DNA of 64,000 bases, taken from contig CAWDUI010000047.1 in the NCBI GenBank assembly GCA_963805445.1, positions 1-64,000 on the forward strand, given 5' to 3'. Numbering within the stretch: the stretch's first letter is position 1; every line of letters begins with the position of its first letter. Under the pieces are notes generated by a model. It had not been told where the DNA came from and searched no databases. It saw only the letters and a program-made list of their open reading frames with translations. Positions 37,675-46,264 of this stretch are shown here, in pieces. Origin of the DNA: JAENVT01 sp963805445 (GTDB lineage: Bacteria > Actinomycetota > Acidimicrobiia > Acidimicrobiales > Ilumatobacteraceae). The translations under genes were made by a program, and so were the position numbers.

Positions 37675-38160
37675 TCAGTTCGGTTGCCCGGCAGGCCCGT
37701 CCGCGAGGACGTCGGTGAGGTAGGCGTCGAGGTCGGGATGATCGGCGCCGAAGACGTGGCGCACCCATGCCGATCGCTCATGACCGAAGGGCGGGAGCTC
37801 CCAGATGCACCCGATCCACGGCCGGTCGAGGGTGATGAAGTTGGTTGGGTCGTCGTCGGGGCAGCCGAGGTGCGGTTGCGCGGAGACAGCGGCGTGGAAC
37901 TCGACGACGTTGTCCCACACCCAGCTGTAGGCGTTGAGGTAGGTGGCCTTGCGGTCTCCGCCCTCGTGCAGGATGATCCATCCGGCCGGCGGCGTCCCGT
38001 CATCGATGCCAGGGACGAGTTGGGGCAGTACCGCCAGAGCCGCCCGTTCCACGTCGTCGTCGAACGGTGCGTCGGTGACGGTGACGTCGTAGCGCTTCAT
38101 CCTGCGCCCGTTGATCGTGACGGGTGGTCGGGACCGGATCAGCTTCGGTTGCAGTGCCAT
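37675..38160 (-). CDS. hypothetical protein, 161 aa
   Basis: The start is ATG 38160 (MALQPKLIRSRPPVTING). It is a compact protein rich in W and H (GWIILHEGGDRKATYL, YSWVWDNVVEFHAA, IGCIWELPPFGHERSAWV), with no signal or membrane helix. I do not recognise the family. It leads the two-gene operon whose promoter region holds the 38178-38204 inverted repeat shared with the divergent WYL regulator, so ligand-dependent control by that regulator is likely. Confidence 0.65.
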   Translation of the reverse strand: MALQPKLIRSRPPVTINGRRMKRYDVTVTDAPFDDDVERAALAVLPQLVPGIDDGTPPAGWIILHEGGDRKATYLNAYSWVWDNVVEFHAAVSAQPHLGCPDDDPTNFITLDRPWIGCIWELPPFGHERSAWVRHVFGADHPDLDAYLTDVLADGPAGQPN

Positions 38161-38177
38161 ACCCTCACGGTCGCACG

Positions 38178-38204
38178 AATCACTGACAGACGATGTCAGT
38201 GATT
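38178..38204. promoter_or_regulatory. operator between divergent genes (perfect 11-bp inverted repeat)
   Basis: AATCACTGACA (38178-38188) and TGTCAGTGATT (38194-38204) are perfect complements with a 5-base spacer. The site lies between ATG 38160 (leftward) and GTG 38223 (rightward). It is the obvious target of the WYL-type regulator, which could control both directions. Confidence 0.7.
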
Positions 38205-38222
38205 CTGTGATCTACTGATGGC

Positions 38223-39179
38223 GTGCGAGTTGCGCGGCTGCTGTCGATCATGTTCGAGATCGACGCCCGCCCAGGCATCACCGCCGCCGAGTTGGCCGAC
38301 GTGCTCAACGTGTCGGCGCGAACGGTCTACCGCGATGTCGACGCCCTGCAGCAGGCCGGCATCCCCCTGTACGGCACCCCAGGTCGCAACGGCGGGCTGC
38401 GACTGGTCGAGGGGTATCGATCACGGGCTGCCGCGTTGCGCGCCGATGAGGCAGCGGCATTGCTCGCCGGAGTGGTTCCCGGTGTCGCCGAGCAGCTCGG
38501 CCTCCACGCCGATCTCGATCGGGCACGACGCAAGGTGCGATCGCAGTCCGGCGACAACGATCAGCGTGGGCCCATCCTCATCGATCCGGTCGGCTGGTAT
38601 CGCACACCCGACGAGGTGCCACATCTGGCCACCCTCGCAGAGGCGCTGCGCACCAACACGATCGTCACCATGCGTTACGCACGGTGGGAGCAACCGACCG
38701 AGGTGACCCGCACGATCGCGCCGCTCGGGCTCGTGCTCAAGTCGGGCGCGTGGTACGTGATGGCACGTTCACGCCGGCAGCTACGGACCTACCGCGTCAA
38801 CCAGATCCGCAGCGCCCGTCTCACCTCGCACCACTACGAACCGGACCCGTCGTTCGATCTCGCCGCGTCGTGGGCAGCGTTCGTTGCCGACTTCCGACAA
38901 CGATTGCACACGCTTGATGCACACGTCCGCGTCAGCCGTGCCGTGCGCGACTGGATCCGTTCCGAGGGCGACCCGGCCCTCTGCGAAACGCTCAATCGCA
39001 CGGTGCCACCCGCAACCGAGCACGACGGCGACGTCGAGGTGGTGCTTCCGTTCGAATCGCTCGAACGAGCGACCGCCGAACTCCTCCGCTTCGGCACCGG
39101 TGTTGAGGTGTGCGGCCCACCCGAACTCCGCCAACACATCGCCTCGGTCACCACGGCACTCGTGGCGCGCTATCAATGA
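38223..39179 (+). CDS. HTH/WYL-domain transcriptional regulator (YafY-type)
   Basis: The 318-residue protein has an N-terminal HTH_11 domain (MFEIDARPGITAAELADVLN, VSARTVYRDVDALQQAG), a linker with GGLRLVEGY, and a WYL domain (EALRTNTIVTMRYARWEQPT, GAWYVMARSRRQLRTYRV) followed by the WCX region. WYL proteins bind a ligand or nucleic acid through the WYL fold and switch DNA binding. The start is GTG 38223. It is divergent from the two-gene hypothetical operon across a perfect inverted repeat. Confidence 0.92.
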   Translation: MRVARLLSIMFEIDARPGITAAELADVLNVSARTVYRDVDALQQAGIPLYGTPGRNGGLRLVEGYRSRAAALRADEAAALLAGVVPGVAEQLGLHADLDRARRKVRSQSGDNDQRGPILIDPVGWYRTPDEVPHLATLAEALRTNTIVTMRYARWEQPTEVTRTIAPLGLVLKSGAWYVMARSRRQLRTYRVNQIRSARLTSHHYEPDPSFDLAASWAAFVADFRQRLHTLDAHVRVSRAVRDWIRSEGDPALCETLNRTVPPATEHDGDVEVVLPFESLERATAELLRFGTGVEVCGPPELRQHIASVTTALVARYQ

Positions 39180-39630
39180 CCCGTCGCTCCAGCCGAGCTC
39201 GAGGAACACTCGGTGCCGCCGCCATTCGGGAAGGCCGCAGAACAACGCGACAGAACGACGACACGTCGGCGACCCTGGATGAGCGCCGAACGAGACGGAT
39301 CTGGCGCGTACCCGCCGCATGCCCTGGTCAAGACCACTTTCTTGGCGCCCCCGGTGGGATTCAAACCTACGACACACGGTTTGGGAATGAGCGCGAGCAC
39401 GTCTCGTCGAGTCGCCTCCAGTCGCGTTTGACCTACTCAGCTTGCATCGTCATCCCATCTGGCTTCGTTGAACATCATGCAGAAGCGGGGCGTAGATGGA
39501 CAAGCGGATGCGAGCAGATCGACTCGATCTTCCTGACAGCTTTTCGATACATCACCACCCGCGCCGAAGGCACGTCAGAGGCGCCAACGGGCTGTGAGCG
39601 TGGGTCTACTAGACCGTTCCTCTCACTCGG
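39180..39630. other. non-coding stretch holding a decayed tRNA-end repeat
   Basis: No gene is seen in these ~450 bases. The left part follows the WYL gene. The middle holds the decayed tRNA-Arg 3' half and the 168-bp repeat described separately. Open frames here are noise. Confidence 0.5.
39343..39510 (-). repeat. 168-bp direct repeat, copy A (decayed tRNA-Arg 3' half, att-like)
   Basis: Read leftward, bases 39387-39343 match the 3' half of a tRNA: a loop TTCCCAA, variable loop, T-arm with TTTGAAT and acceptor end CGGGGGC plus GCCA. A T-stem mismatch and changed anticodon (CCC) show decay. No 5' half is present. The whole 168 bases align without gaps to 53401-53568, about four-fifths identical by eye. 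Duplicated tRNA 3' ends are the usual scar of tyrosine-recombinase integration. Confidence 0.6.
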
Positions 39631-41092
39631 TCAACCGCCGGAGCAGAGCAGCGAGTCGGCCAGCGGCAACAGGTCTGGCGCGTCTCCGTCGCCGTTGCCG
39701 GCGGTGATCAGGAGGAACCGGGTGCCGGTTGCCTCTGTCACGGCCGTCTCGGAGGGAGATGGGGGGCGAGGCGTCGGTGAGGAAGTCGGTGATGCCGTAC
39801 TGGACGCCCTCCAGGCGTTCCTGGATCCAGCCGCGCCAGCCGTAGATGTCGGAGAACCACGCCTTGTCGGCCGCCTGTCGCCCCGTCGCCCCTTCGGCGA
39901 CCACGGCGCGGATCAGCGGATCGGTGGCCGCCGCGCCGATGGCCTCCTCGCCTCCCATCGAGAAGCCGACGACGCCGATCCGATTGCGGTCGATCTCGGC
40001 GCGCGAGGCGAGGAACGTCGGTGCCGGCGGCGATGTCGAGATCGCCGTACCAGCCGAAGTCCATCGCCGTGCCGCCGCTGTCGCCGTGACCACGGGCGTC
40101 GATAAGCACGACCGCATACCCGCTATCGACGAGCGCCGCAGCCTGGTCGAGCACGTTGGATCGGGTGGAACCAGCGCCGTGCATCACGACGACGCCGGCA
40201 CCGTTGGTGCCCTGGAGATACCAGGCGGCGAGCTCCACGCCGTCGGTCGTCGTCAACGTGACCGACTCGTAGTCGAGCCCGAGCGTCGCCGGCGTCGATC
40301 CCACCTGGGTGCCCGGGACATTGGTCGCGGCGACAGCCAGGCGCGATGATCGACACGGCACGCAGCGACGACGAGCACGTGCTCGCCGCGCCGCCCGCGA
40401 GCTTGGCTCCAGGCGGTGCCGGTCCCGCAGCGCCGAGCGAGCGCCAATGACGACGGCAGCGATGCCCGCCGACAGCACGACGACCGACACCACCGACATG
40501 ATCGTGAAACCGGTCTTGAGCAGATGTGGCACGAGGCCGACGCCGGCCGCACACGCGACCGCACCGACGGCGACGAGAAGGAACCCGCGGCACGGCGGGA
40601 CCGAGCTGGATGCCGGTGCGATGCGGCGACGAAGTAGGCGCCGATGCACGAGGTACGCCGGCTGGAACAGCGAGAACGCCCGGAGCAGCGACGACTTGGA
40701 CGACGATCCAACCGAGGACCAGCAGCCCGGCGACGAGCGCGACGTCGTCGGCTCTGGTCGCCCCGGTCCAGGCCGACCAGGCGAGCACGGTCAGCGGCGA
40801 TGGCGACGATCAGGGCCAACGCAAACCCGGCCAGCACCAGGCTGTCGAACGGCAGACGATCGTTGGTGCGCTCTCCGAAGTCGATACCACCCGTGACCAA
40901 ACCGACAGCACCTGCCCATGCTGCGAACGCGTTGACCGCCGCGAATCCGGCCAGACAGGGCCGGCGCGCCGTGGGATGCTTGGACGCATTCGCGTCGGGC
41001 TTCTCGCTGGTGCCCGACAGACCGTCGCTGCTGGCTGGGTGTGCCGTCGATACCTCTGACAGAACTGCAGCGGCGGCGGAAAGATCGCTCAC
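39631..41092 (-). pseudogene. membrane-anchored alpha/beta hydrolase (several frameshifts)
   Basis: Reading leftward from about GTG 41092, four or more frames join into one protein. An acidic cytoplasmic start leads to several hydrophobic helices (GFAAVNAFAAWAGAVGLVTG, SLVLAGFALALIVAIA, DVALVAGLLVLGWIVVQVVA, VVSVVVLSAGIAAVVIGA). An alpha/beta hydrolase domain follows with VVVMHGAGSTRSN, VVLIDARGHGDSGG and nucleophile elbow GVVGFSMGGEEA. Breaks fall near 40780, 40650, 40360, 40030 and 39755. It ends at TGA 39631, somewhat early for the family. It sits just inside the copy A repeat, so 3' truncation by the mobile element is possible. Confidence 0.55.
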
Positions 41093-41719
41093 GTCACGAG
41101 GAGCATCCTTCGATTCATGGTGCCAATGCCCGTTCACCTCGTCCACTCGCCTTCGACTACACCCGTGCAGATCGGGCGTTCCTTCGCATGTTGCGCTGCT
41201 GTCAGTCGGCGCGCTAGGGCCGATCGTCACCCATACCGATCTCGATCACGACAGAGATGCATCGACGGGCAGCCACAACGTCGTGGGGCGAGCTCATCGA
41301 ATGCGATCCGCGGAGCTGGGCCGGCGTCCACCGCCGCGACGATGGGCGCGGGACCGGGCGGTGGCGTGGAGCGGGTCAGGAGAGGACGAGTGGGGCGCTA
41401 CGACGCCCTGCGCTGTTCGTTGTCCGCGCTCGGGAAGCTCGACCGGGAATGGTGGTCGATCGGCGGGCCGTCAGTGAGATCGCTTCGATCTGCGGCGAAC
41501 TCGAATGAACCGCTGCTGTTGCAGCAGCGCCTCGCCGGATGTCTCGGTCAGACGTGCCCGCAGGCCGATCTACACTTTGCGCGCTTCGCGGACGCGAAGA
41601 ACTACCGGCCAGATGAACCAAGAACGAGGTATCTGAACCAGGAGCGCAGACTCTTACCACTGTCGAGGCGTCATGGATTGGACGCTCGTCGACGACCTTC
41701 GAGCCAAAGGAGCATCGAG
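41093..41719. other. no convincing gene
   Basis: About 600 bases between the broken hydrolase (leftward) and the protease fragment (rightward). One plus frame runs through it into the protease frame, but its composition is Arg-rich and shadow-like. A short frame ending RRAVSEIASICGELE near 41508 could be a gene remnant. Nothing is firmly assignable. Confidence 0.35.
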
Positions 41720-42194
41720 GTGGACCTTCAACATGTCGTGTCTGACGACGAGATTCGTGCCGAGCTCGTCGATCGCGCCGAAGAGCTGGCGGCAGCCGCC
41801 CCTGGTGCGGGAGGTGCGTTGGAAGGCCTCGATGCTGTCGGCCAACTGACTGCTGAGTCGGTGGCCGCCGGGGTCGGATTGATGAACGAGGGGGCTTGGG
41901 GCGACCCGGAGCACCCGGCAGTTCTCGAGGCGATCGTCAACCGTTTCGCCCGACCGGTTCTCCTTGTGCAGGACTCCACCTTCGCGCCGGCCGTCGATGG
42001 CTTTCCCGAGAGTCAGGTGGTGACGGGCCTGCTGACGTCGGCGAAGGATCTCCTCGACCTCGCCATCGCCAGGGTCGGTCGCGTCAATCTCGTCAACCAC
42101 AGGTTCGATTGGGTTGGCACGGGCTGGGTTGTCGCGCCGCAGATCGTCGTCACCAACCGTCACGTCGCCGAGCTGTTCGCGGCCGCCAAGGATG
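41720..42194 (+). pseudogene. trypsin-like peptidase, N-terminal fragment
   Basis: GTG 41720 follows AAAGGAG by eight bases. The fragment begins VDLQHVVSDDEIRAELVDR and has a helical N-terminal region. It then enters the start of a chymotrypsin-fold domain: IARVGRVNL, DWVGTGWVVAP, then VVTNRHVAELF, where the His of TNRHVA is the catalytic histidine. Sense stops at about 42194, before the Asp and Ser of the triad. The frame runs on to 42493 but is out of phase with anything sensible. Proteases with this layout occur in bacterial defence-type clusters, but only this fragment remains. Confidence 0.55.
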
Positions 42195-42326
42195 CCGACG
42201 CTCTACGAGGTCGTGAAGTCGGGCGATCTCACACCAATCCACATTCGCCGGTGCGTTCGCTTCTCGATGTACGAGATCAGGGAGTATGTCGAGTCACTCA
42301 CGCGCCGGCAGACCCGCGCCGCGTAG
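42195..42326 (+). pseudogene. excisionase-like HTH protein, C-terminal fragment
   Basis: In a second frame directly after the protease fragment, about 43 residues read LYEVVKSGDLTPIHIRRCVR followed by an EIREYVESL helix and a basic tail to TAG 42326. This resembles the C-terminal half of a MerR-like/excisionase helix-turn-helix domain (recognition helix and wing). The first helix is missing. The join to the protease fragment at about 42190-42200 looks like a deletion or recombination junction. Confidence 0.45.
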
Positions 42327-42343
42327 CCGCACCGTCTATGTCG

Positions 42344-42658
42344 TCACGACGCCAGGTACTGCTTCAGCGCCTCGCGTGCGAGCTCGGAAACCGTCTTACC
42401 CTCGCGCTCGGCTCGCTCCGCCGCCTTGTCGCGCTCCTCGGGATCGAGCCGGAACGTAACCCGCGGCGAGTGCTGCGCCTCGCCAGTCAATGACGGACGA
42501 CCGCGACCACGCACGGGCCACTGCGACTTGGGCAGGGGCTCACTCCACTGTGTCGCGTCGTCCTCAATGTCGCGAACAAGCTCCTTGACCTTCTTGTCGT
42601 CGAGCTCCATCCCCGAACGTGTCCGCAGTGGAGCCTGCTGCCCTGCCTTGCGTGCCAT
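42344..42658 (-). CDS. ribbon-helix-helix antitoxin-like protein
   Basis: The 104-residue protein has a charged N-terminal half (SGMELDDKKVKELVRDIEDD) and a C-terminal CopG/RHH-type unit (RVTFRLDPEERDKAAERAE then EGKTVSELAREALKQYLA). The R-V-T-F-R-L strand followed by two helices is the DNA-binding RHH fold. It starts three bases after the stop of the putative toxin at 42662, so they form a toxin-first type II module. It should bind the toxin and the module's promoter. Confidence 0.75.
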   Translation of the reverse strand: MARKAGQQAPLRTRSGMELDDKKVKELVRDIEDDATQWSEPLPKSQWPVRGRGRPSLTGEAQHSPRVTFRLDPEERDKAAERAEREGKTVSELAREALKQYLAS

Positions 42659-42661
42659 GCG

Positions 42662-42931
42662 CTACTCCTCTCGCTCTCCCTGCTCATACGAGCTTCTGAA
42701 CTTCTCTCGAAGATCCATCACGTGGATCACCAGCAACAGATCGTCGTGCACCTCGACGGCACCGACCTCGAGTGCTCGACCCGTGTCGTCGTCTCCGAGA
42801 AACATCACTACCTCCGATTGATCTGGCCGCGTCTGGCGAATCACGGCGTACGCGTGCTCAATCACGTACACCGCTCGAGCACGACCAACCCGATGCTTCC
42901 GCGCCGACTTGGTGAACCTGATCTCCCTCAT
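42662..42931 (-). CDS. putative type II toxin (BrnT/DUF4258-like)
   Basis: The 89-residue protein begins MREIRFTKSARKHRVGR and continues with a helix (AVYVIEHAYAVI) and a beta sheet (SEVVMFLGDDDTGRALEV, DDLLLVIHVMDLREKF). The KSARKH start, the GRxLEV strand and the final strand recall the small RNase-fold toxins of the BrnT/DUF4258 kind; the exact family is not certain. It is the upstream partner of the RHH protein. It lies between the HTH fragment and the truncated integrase, a usual place for element-stabilising modules. Confidence 0.65.
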   Translation of the reverse strand: MREIRFTKSARKHRVGRARAVYVIEHAYAVIRQTRPDQSEVVMFLGDDDTGRALEVGAVEVHDDLLLVIHVMDLREKFRSSYEQGEREE

Positions 42932-42968
42932 ATTGTGGCAGACATAAATCGAGAAGGCAACACAGATC

Positions 42969-43784
42969 TCACGCCCTCAACAACGATGCGGCGGCCGCTG
43001 CTGCCTGAGCCTGTTGGCCGGGCATGACGTGGCCGTACGTGTCGAGGGTGAAGCTGACTGACGCATGTCCCAGTCGCTCGCTGACGACTTTCACGTTGAC
43101 TCCGGCCATGAGCAAGTGTGACGCGTGGGTGTGACGGAGATCGTGGAGACGGATCCGCGGAACGCCGGCCGAAGCGACGAGGCGTCCGAATGCTTGCCCG
43201 ATCGAGCCCGGACGGATCGGATCGCCGATCTCGTTGGTGGACACGCGATCGCCGACCGGCGAGGTCCCACCTAAGCGGAGCAACAACTCGCGCTGCTCGT
43301 CTTGATGACGCTCGAGCATCGCCACTGTGTCCGGATCGAGATCGATCGTCCGTCGACTACGGCGGGTCTTCGGAACATCGACCACCTCTTCGCCATCCAC
43401 CACCGTCGCTGCTTGCGCAATCGTCAGGGAACAAGCTCGGAGATTGACATCGGACCACCTCAATCCGACAGCCTCGCTGCGGCGCATACCTGTCATCGCC
43501 AACAACCGGAACAGAACCTCGTTGCGATTGCCCTCGATCGATCGGAGGAAGGCCGACAACTCCGACGGAGTCCGGACGTGCATCTCCGGACCCTTCGACC
43601 GAGCGGTTGTGAGTGACGGCGCGTTCGCGAGCCGGGCCACGTTGCGTGTGACCAAGCCCTTGCGCTCTGCATCGTGCAGCAACTTGTTGACCACTGCATG
43701 CACGTGGTGAACCGATGTCAGGGACAGGCCTTTGCCCGTCCGCCCTCCCGACTTCAGCAGCGACCTGTACGTCGCGTCGGACAC
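42969..43784 (-). CDS. tyrosine recombinase (integrase), 5'-truncated
   Basis: The 271-residue protein keeps most of the core-binding domain (TSVHHVHAVVNKLLHDAE) and the full catalytic domain: Arg in AMTGMRRSEAVGLRW, HxxR in LHDLRHTHASHLL, HxxS in RLGHASVSF and the nucleophile Tyr in LDTYGHV. Full-length relatives are about 370-400 residues, so ~100 N-terminal residues are missing. The frame opens with GTG 43784 exactly where a fragment of a different integrase in the opposite orientation begins. It may be inactive without the arm-binding domain. Confidence 0.85.
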   Translation of the reverse strand: MSDATYRSLLKSGGRTGKGLSLTSVHHVHAVVNKLLHDAERKGLVTRNVARLANAPSLTTARSKGPEMHVRTPSELSAFLRSIEGNRNEVLFRLLAMTGMRRSEAVGLRWSDVNLRACSLTIAQAATVVDGEEVVDVPKTRRSRRTIDLDPDTVAMLERHQDEQRELLLRLGGTSPVGDRVSTNEIGDPIRPGSIGQAFGRLVASAGVPRIRLHDLRHTHASHLLMAGVNVKVVSERLGHASVSFTLDTYGHVMPGQQAQAAAAAASLLRA

Positions 43785-43840
43785 AGCGTCGAAACCCTCG
43801 TTTCCACCTACGTCGGCGCCCTCGACTCCGCCCTATCCTC
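43775..43840 (+). pseudogene. integrase C-terminal fragment
   Basis: A plus-strand reading VGHSVETLVSTYVGALD covers the His and active-site Tyr region of a second integrase type. Fifty bases (43777-43826) match 57300-57349 with three mismatches. It abuts the 5' end of the truncated integrase in opposite orientation, marking a recombination junction. Confidence 0.6.
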
Positions 43841-44099
43841 GACGATGACGGCTGCCCAACGAAGCGGGCGACCAGCGCGACACGATCACGGTCGGATCGC
43901 GGCGTCGCTTGTCGCCTAGGCGGCTCCGCCGTGTCAGCGACCAATGAGCGGGAGATGATCGATCCGTGAGCGGCGAGGTCCAGAGTGCCGACTGATGCGC
44001 ATTTGCGCATCAGGTACCGCCTGAGGTCGTCGGACGAGGCTGCGCGGACTCACCATCCGTGGCGGTTCTCTCGGTCGACCAGCGGAGGAGGAAACTGCC
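43841..44099. other. intergenic with perfect palindrome
   Basis: No gene is seen between the integrase fragment and the secreted protein. The stretch holds the 10-bp inverted repeat at 43992-44013, listed separately. Confidence 0.4.
43992..44013. promoter_or_regulatory. perfect 10-bp inverted repeat, possible operator
   Basis: CTGATGCGCA (43992-44001) and TGCGCATCAG (44004-44013) are perfect arms around TT. It lies about 87 bases before the secreted-protein ATG at 44100. Its place fits an operator or a hairpin; no T-tract follows. The binding protein is unknown. Confidence 0.5.
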
Positions 44100-44651
44100 A
44101 TGCGGATCAACCACAAGTTCAATATCGCCCTCGCCGTCATGACCCTCGGCGTGTCGGCCGGCGCGTTCACGGTAACGGCGGACGCCGCCCAGAACGCCCA
44201 GGCGCTACGACGCGTGATCGCCATACACGGCGCGTGGACGGGCCGCTCACCCGGTCCGGCCAACGAAATCGAAGTCGGCGAGAATCACGACGCCGGTCTG
44301 CTCAACGGCACTTTCGTAGTGACCGAATCGACGTACGAGTTCACCTCGATGAACGGCGCGTTCGTCATCAACCACAAAGACCTCATCACCAGCGCAACGT
44401 TCACCCACCGTGACGCAACGGGTAGACGAGTTCGCGACACCATCTCGGACGATCTCACCGTCACCGTCGTTCTGGAAAACGGGCTGTACAGGTCCACCTT
44501 CATCGGCACGCTGTCCGGTGGGACCGGTGTCTTCACGGGGGCAACTGGTTACTACATGGGGGTGGGCACGCAGGTCTCGACACCTTCCGGAGGCGATCCG
44601 ACGGCTCTCTACTTCGCGGGAACCATCGGCGGAGAACTGCGCTTGAAGTGA
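44100..44651 (+). CDS. secreted protein, allene-oxide-cyclase/dirigent-like barrel
   Basis: The 183-residue protein starts at ATG 44100 behind an excellent GGAGGAAA ribosome site. A signal peptide (NIALAVMTLGVSAGAFTVTADA) is followed by an all-beta mature domain: GLLNGTFVVTESTYEF, LYRSTFIGTLSGGTG, VFTGATGYYMG. This strand pattern recalls the eight-stranded allene oxide cyclase/dirigent barrel. It is exported. No ligand or enzymatic residues can be assigned. Confidence 0.7.
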   Translation: MRINHKFNIALAVMTLGVSAGAFTVTADAAQNAQALRRVIAIHGAWTGRSPGPANEIEVGENHDAGLLNGTFVVTESTYEFTSMNGAFVINHKDLITSATFTHRDATGRRVRDTISDDLTVTVVLENGLYRSTFIGTLSGGTGVFTGATGYYMGVGTQVSTPSGGDPTALYFAGTIGGELRLK

Positions 44652-44958
44652 GGGTCGAGCCGGTTGATTCAACAACTTCGGACCGAGCGATGCCAAACGC
44701 ATTGAGTCTCGGGCAACGAGTTCGCGTCGACCCAGCTATCTGGTGAGACCACGCGAAGGAGCCGACACACCCCCGTCCAGACGCGAGCGAGGAACGCTAA
44801 ATGGGCGTTCGTCCGCGACGGACCGACGGGCCCGGGCTTCGGGCGGCGACCCGGACCGAGTTGTTCGACTCGCGCGGCCACTGCCCGTCTGGGCGGTCGC
44901 AATGTTGGGCTTGCCGCCACGCTCCAGGGTCGGTGACACCGCGCTCCGACACTGTGCC
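44652..44958. other. intergenic, no gene seen
   Basis: About 300 bases between convergent genes (secreted protein rightward, sulfite-oxidase-like gene leftward). Open frames are shadows; no clear terminator hairpin was found. Confidence 0.4.
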
Positions 44959-46144
44959 TCAGGCGACGAGGACCCTCCTTGTGATCTGGCCGTTGCTCTC
45001 CCAGTACGTGCGTTTGGCGGCGAGGAACGGTTCGTCGGGGGCCGGTTGAACGTTGCCGTGCCGGTCGATGGCACGCGACGCGATGGTGTGCTCCCCCGGG
45101 TCGGGATCTGGCCACGCGTGATGCCAGAAACGCCAGGTCACGCCGTCGCCACCCGGACCCGACAGGCGCGCGGGAACCCATGGGCCACTGTCGATGCTGA
45201 CGTGGACCTGATCGATGGCCGCGCCGTACGCGACTCCGCTGATTGTGTAGTCGTTTCCTCGGCGGGTGACGCGCGCTGGCACCGACTTCAGGCGATCCTT
45301 GCGCACGGTCGCGAACGTCCATGTCGGTACGCCATCGCGGTCCTCCTCGCGGATCGTCACGTAGTCGCGAGCCATGAATCGGCCGGCGTAGCGGTGATCG
45401 ATCACTTCGATGCGGGTGAGCCACTTGACGTTGGCCACGCCGTACCAGCCCGGCGCGATCAGACGCACCGGAGCGCCGTGCTCGTTCGGCAGGGCGACGT
45501 TGTTCATCTCGTAACAGAGAAGGTTGTCAGGGTCCAACGCCTCTTCGACGGACATGCTCCGGGCGAACGTCTCGGTGATCGTCATCTCGCTTCCGGGGTT
45601 GTCGCTCCAACCGCCCCGCACGACGACATCACCGGAGTCGGCGCCCCAAAACACGACATCGACGCCGCGGTCGAGCGGACCAGCCTTGCGTAGGACGGGC
45701 GCCAGCGCCGCTCCTGCCCATCGCCGCGTTGCCGACACCACCGATGAAGAACGGCAACCCGGTGTTGCCCGAACACTCGAGCGTAAAGGTGACGACACGC
45801 CGGCTGTGCGCCTTGAGATCCGCGAGGCTGAGCACGATCGGCCGCTCAACGAGACCGCCGATCGAGAGTCGCCAAGCGTTGGCGTCGAGATGCGGCTCGG
45901 CGTAGTGCTTGACCGTGAAGAACTTCTCGTTCGGCGTGATGAACGAGTCGAGCTCCTCCCAGACCAGCGGACGCCCAACGACGTCAGGTACGGGGTTCGG
46001 AGCCGGTTGATCGAGCCACGGCACCACCTCGCCCTCGCCGTCCGACGCCAGCGCCGGCCCCGCGACCCGCAACACGCTCAGACCAGCCAGAGCAGCACCC
46101 CCTCCTTTCAACACGTCGCGACGACTCAACTCGTGACCGGACAT
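44959..46144 (-). pseudogene. sulfite-oxidase-family molybdopterin oxidoreductase (one frameshift)
   Basis: ATG 46144 opens a Tat signal (SRRDVLKGGGAALAGLSVL). The molybdopterin domain follows, with PNEKFFTVKHYAEP and the Mo-ligating Cys in LECSGNTGLPFF. The frame changes at about 45720, in GVGNAAMG. The second frame continues the cofactor domain (RGVDVVFWGADSGD, LCYEMNNVALPNEHG, RLIAPGWYGVANVKWLTRIE) and the Ig-like Mo-co dimerisation domain (VHVSIDSGPWVPARL, WRFWHHAWPDPDPGEHTI). It is exported folded and probably oxidises sulfite or a related substrate. No cytochrome partner gene is adjacent. A single break suggests a sequence error or fresh mutation. Confidence 0.8.
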
Positions 46145-46264
46145 GCTCGTCTCCCTTCGCTAGCGCCCCGGTGTTCATGATGCACAGTGCCGCTCACCGG
46201 CCGCTCACGGGACCAGTCGGCTCCAACCGCTTTGCCAGTGAACGGACGCGCCTACTCTTTGGCA

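Noticed and set aside
37024..38202. 392-codon plus-strand open frame
   Set aside because: It spans two clear minus-strand genes antisense and has no domain signal.
39343..39387. functional tRNA gene
   Set aside because: Only a 3' half with a T-stem mismatch is present; no 5' half pairs with it.
42327..42493. continuation of the protease frame to 42493
   Set aside because: It is antisense to the RHH antitoxin and lacks any protease sequence after the His motif.
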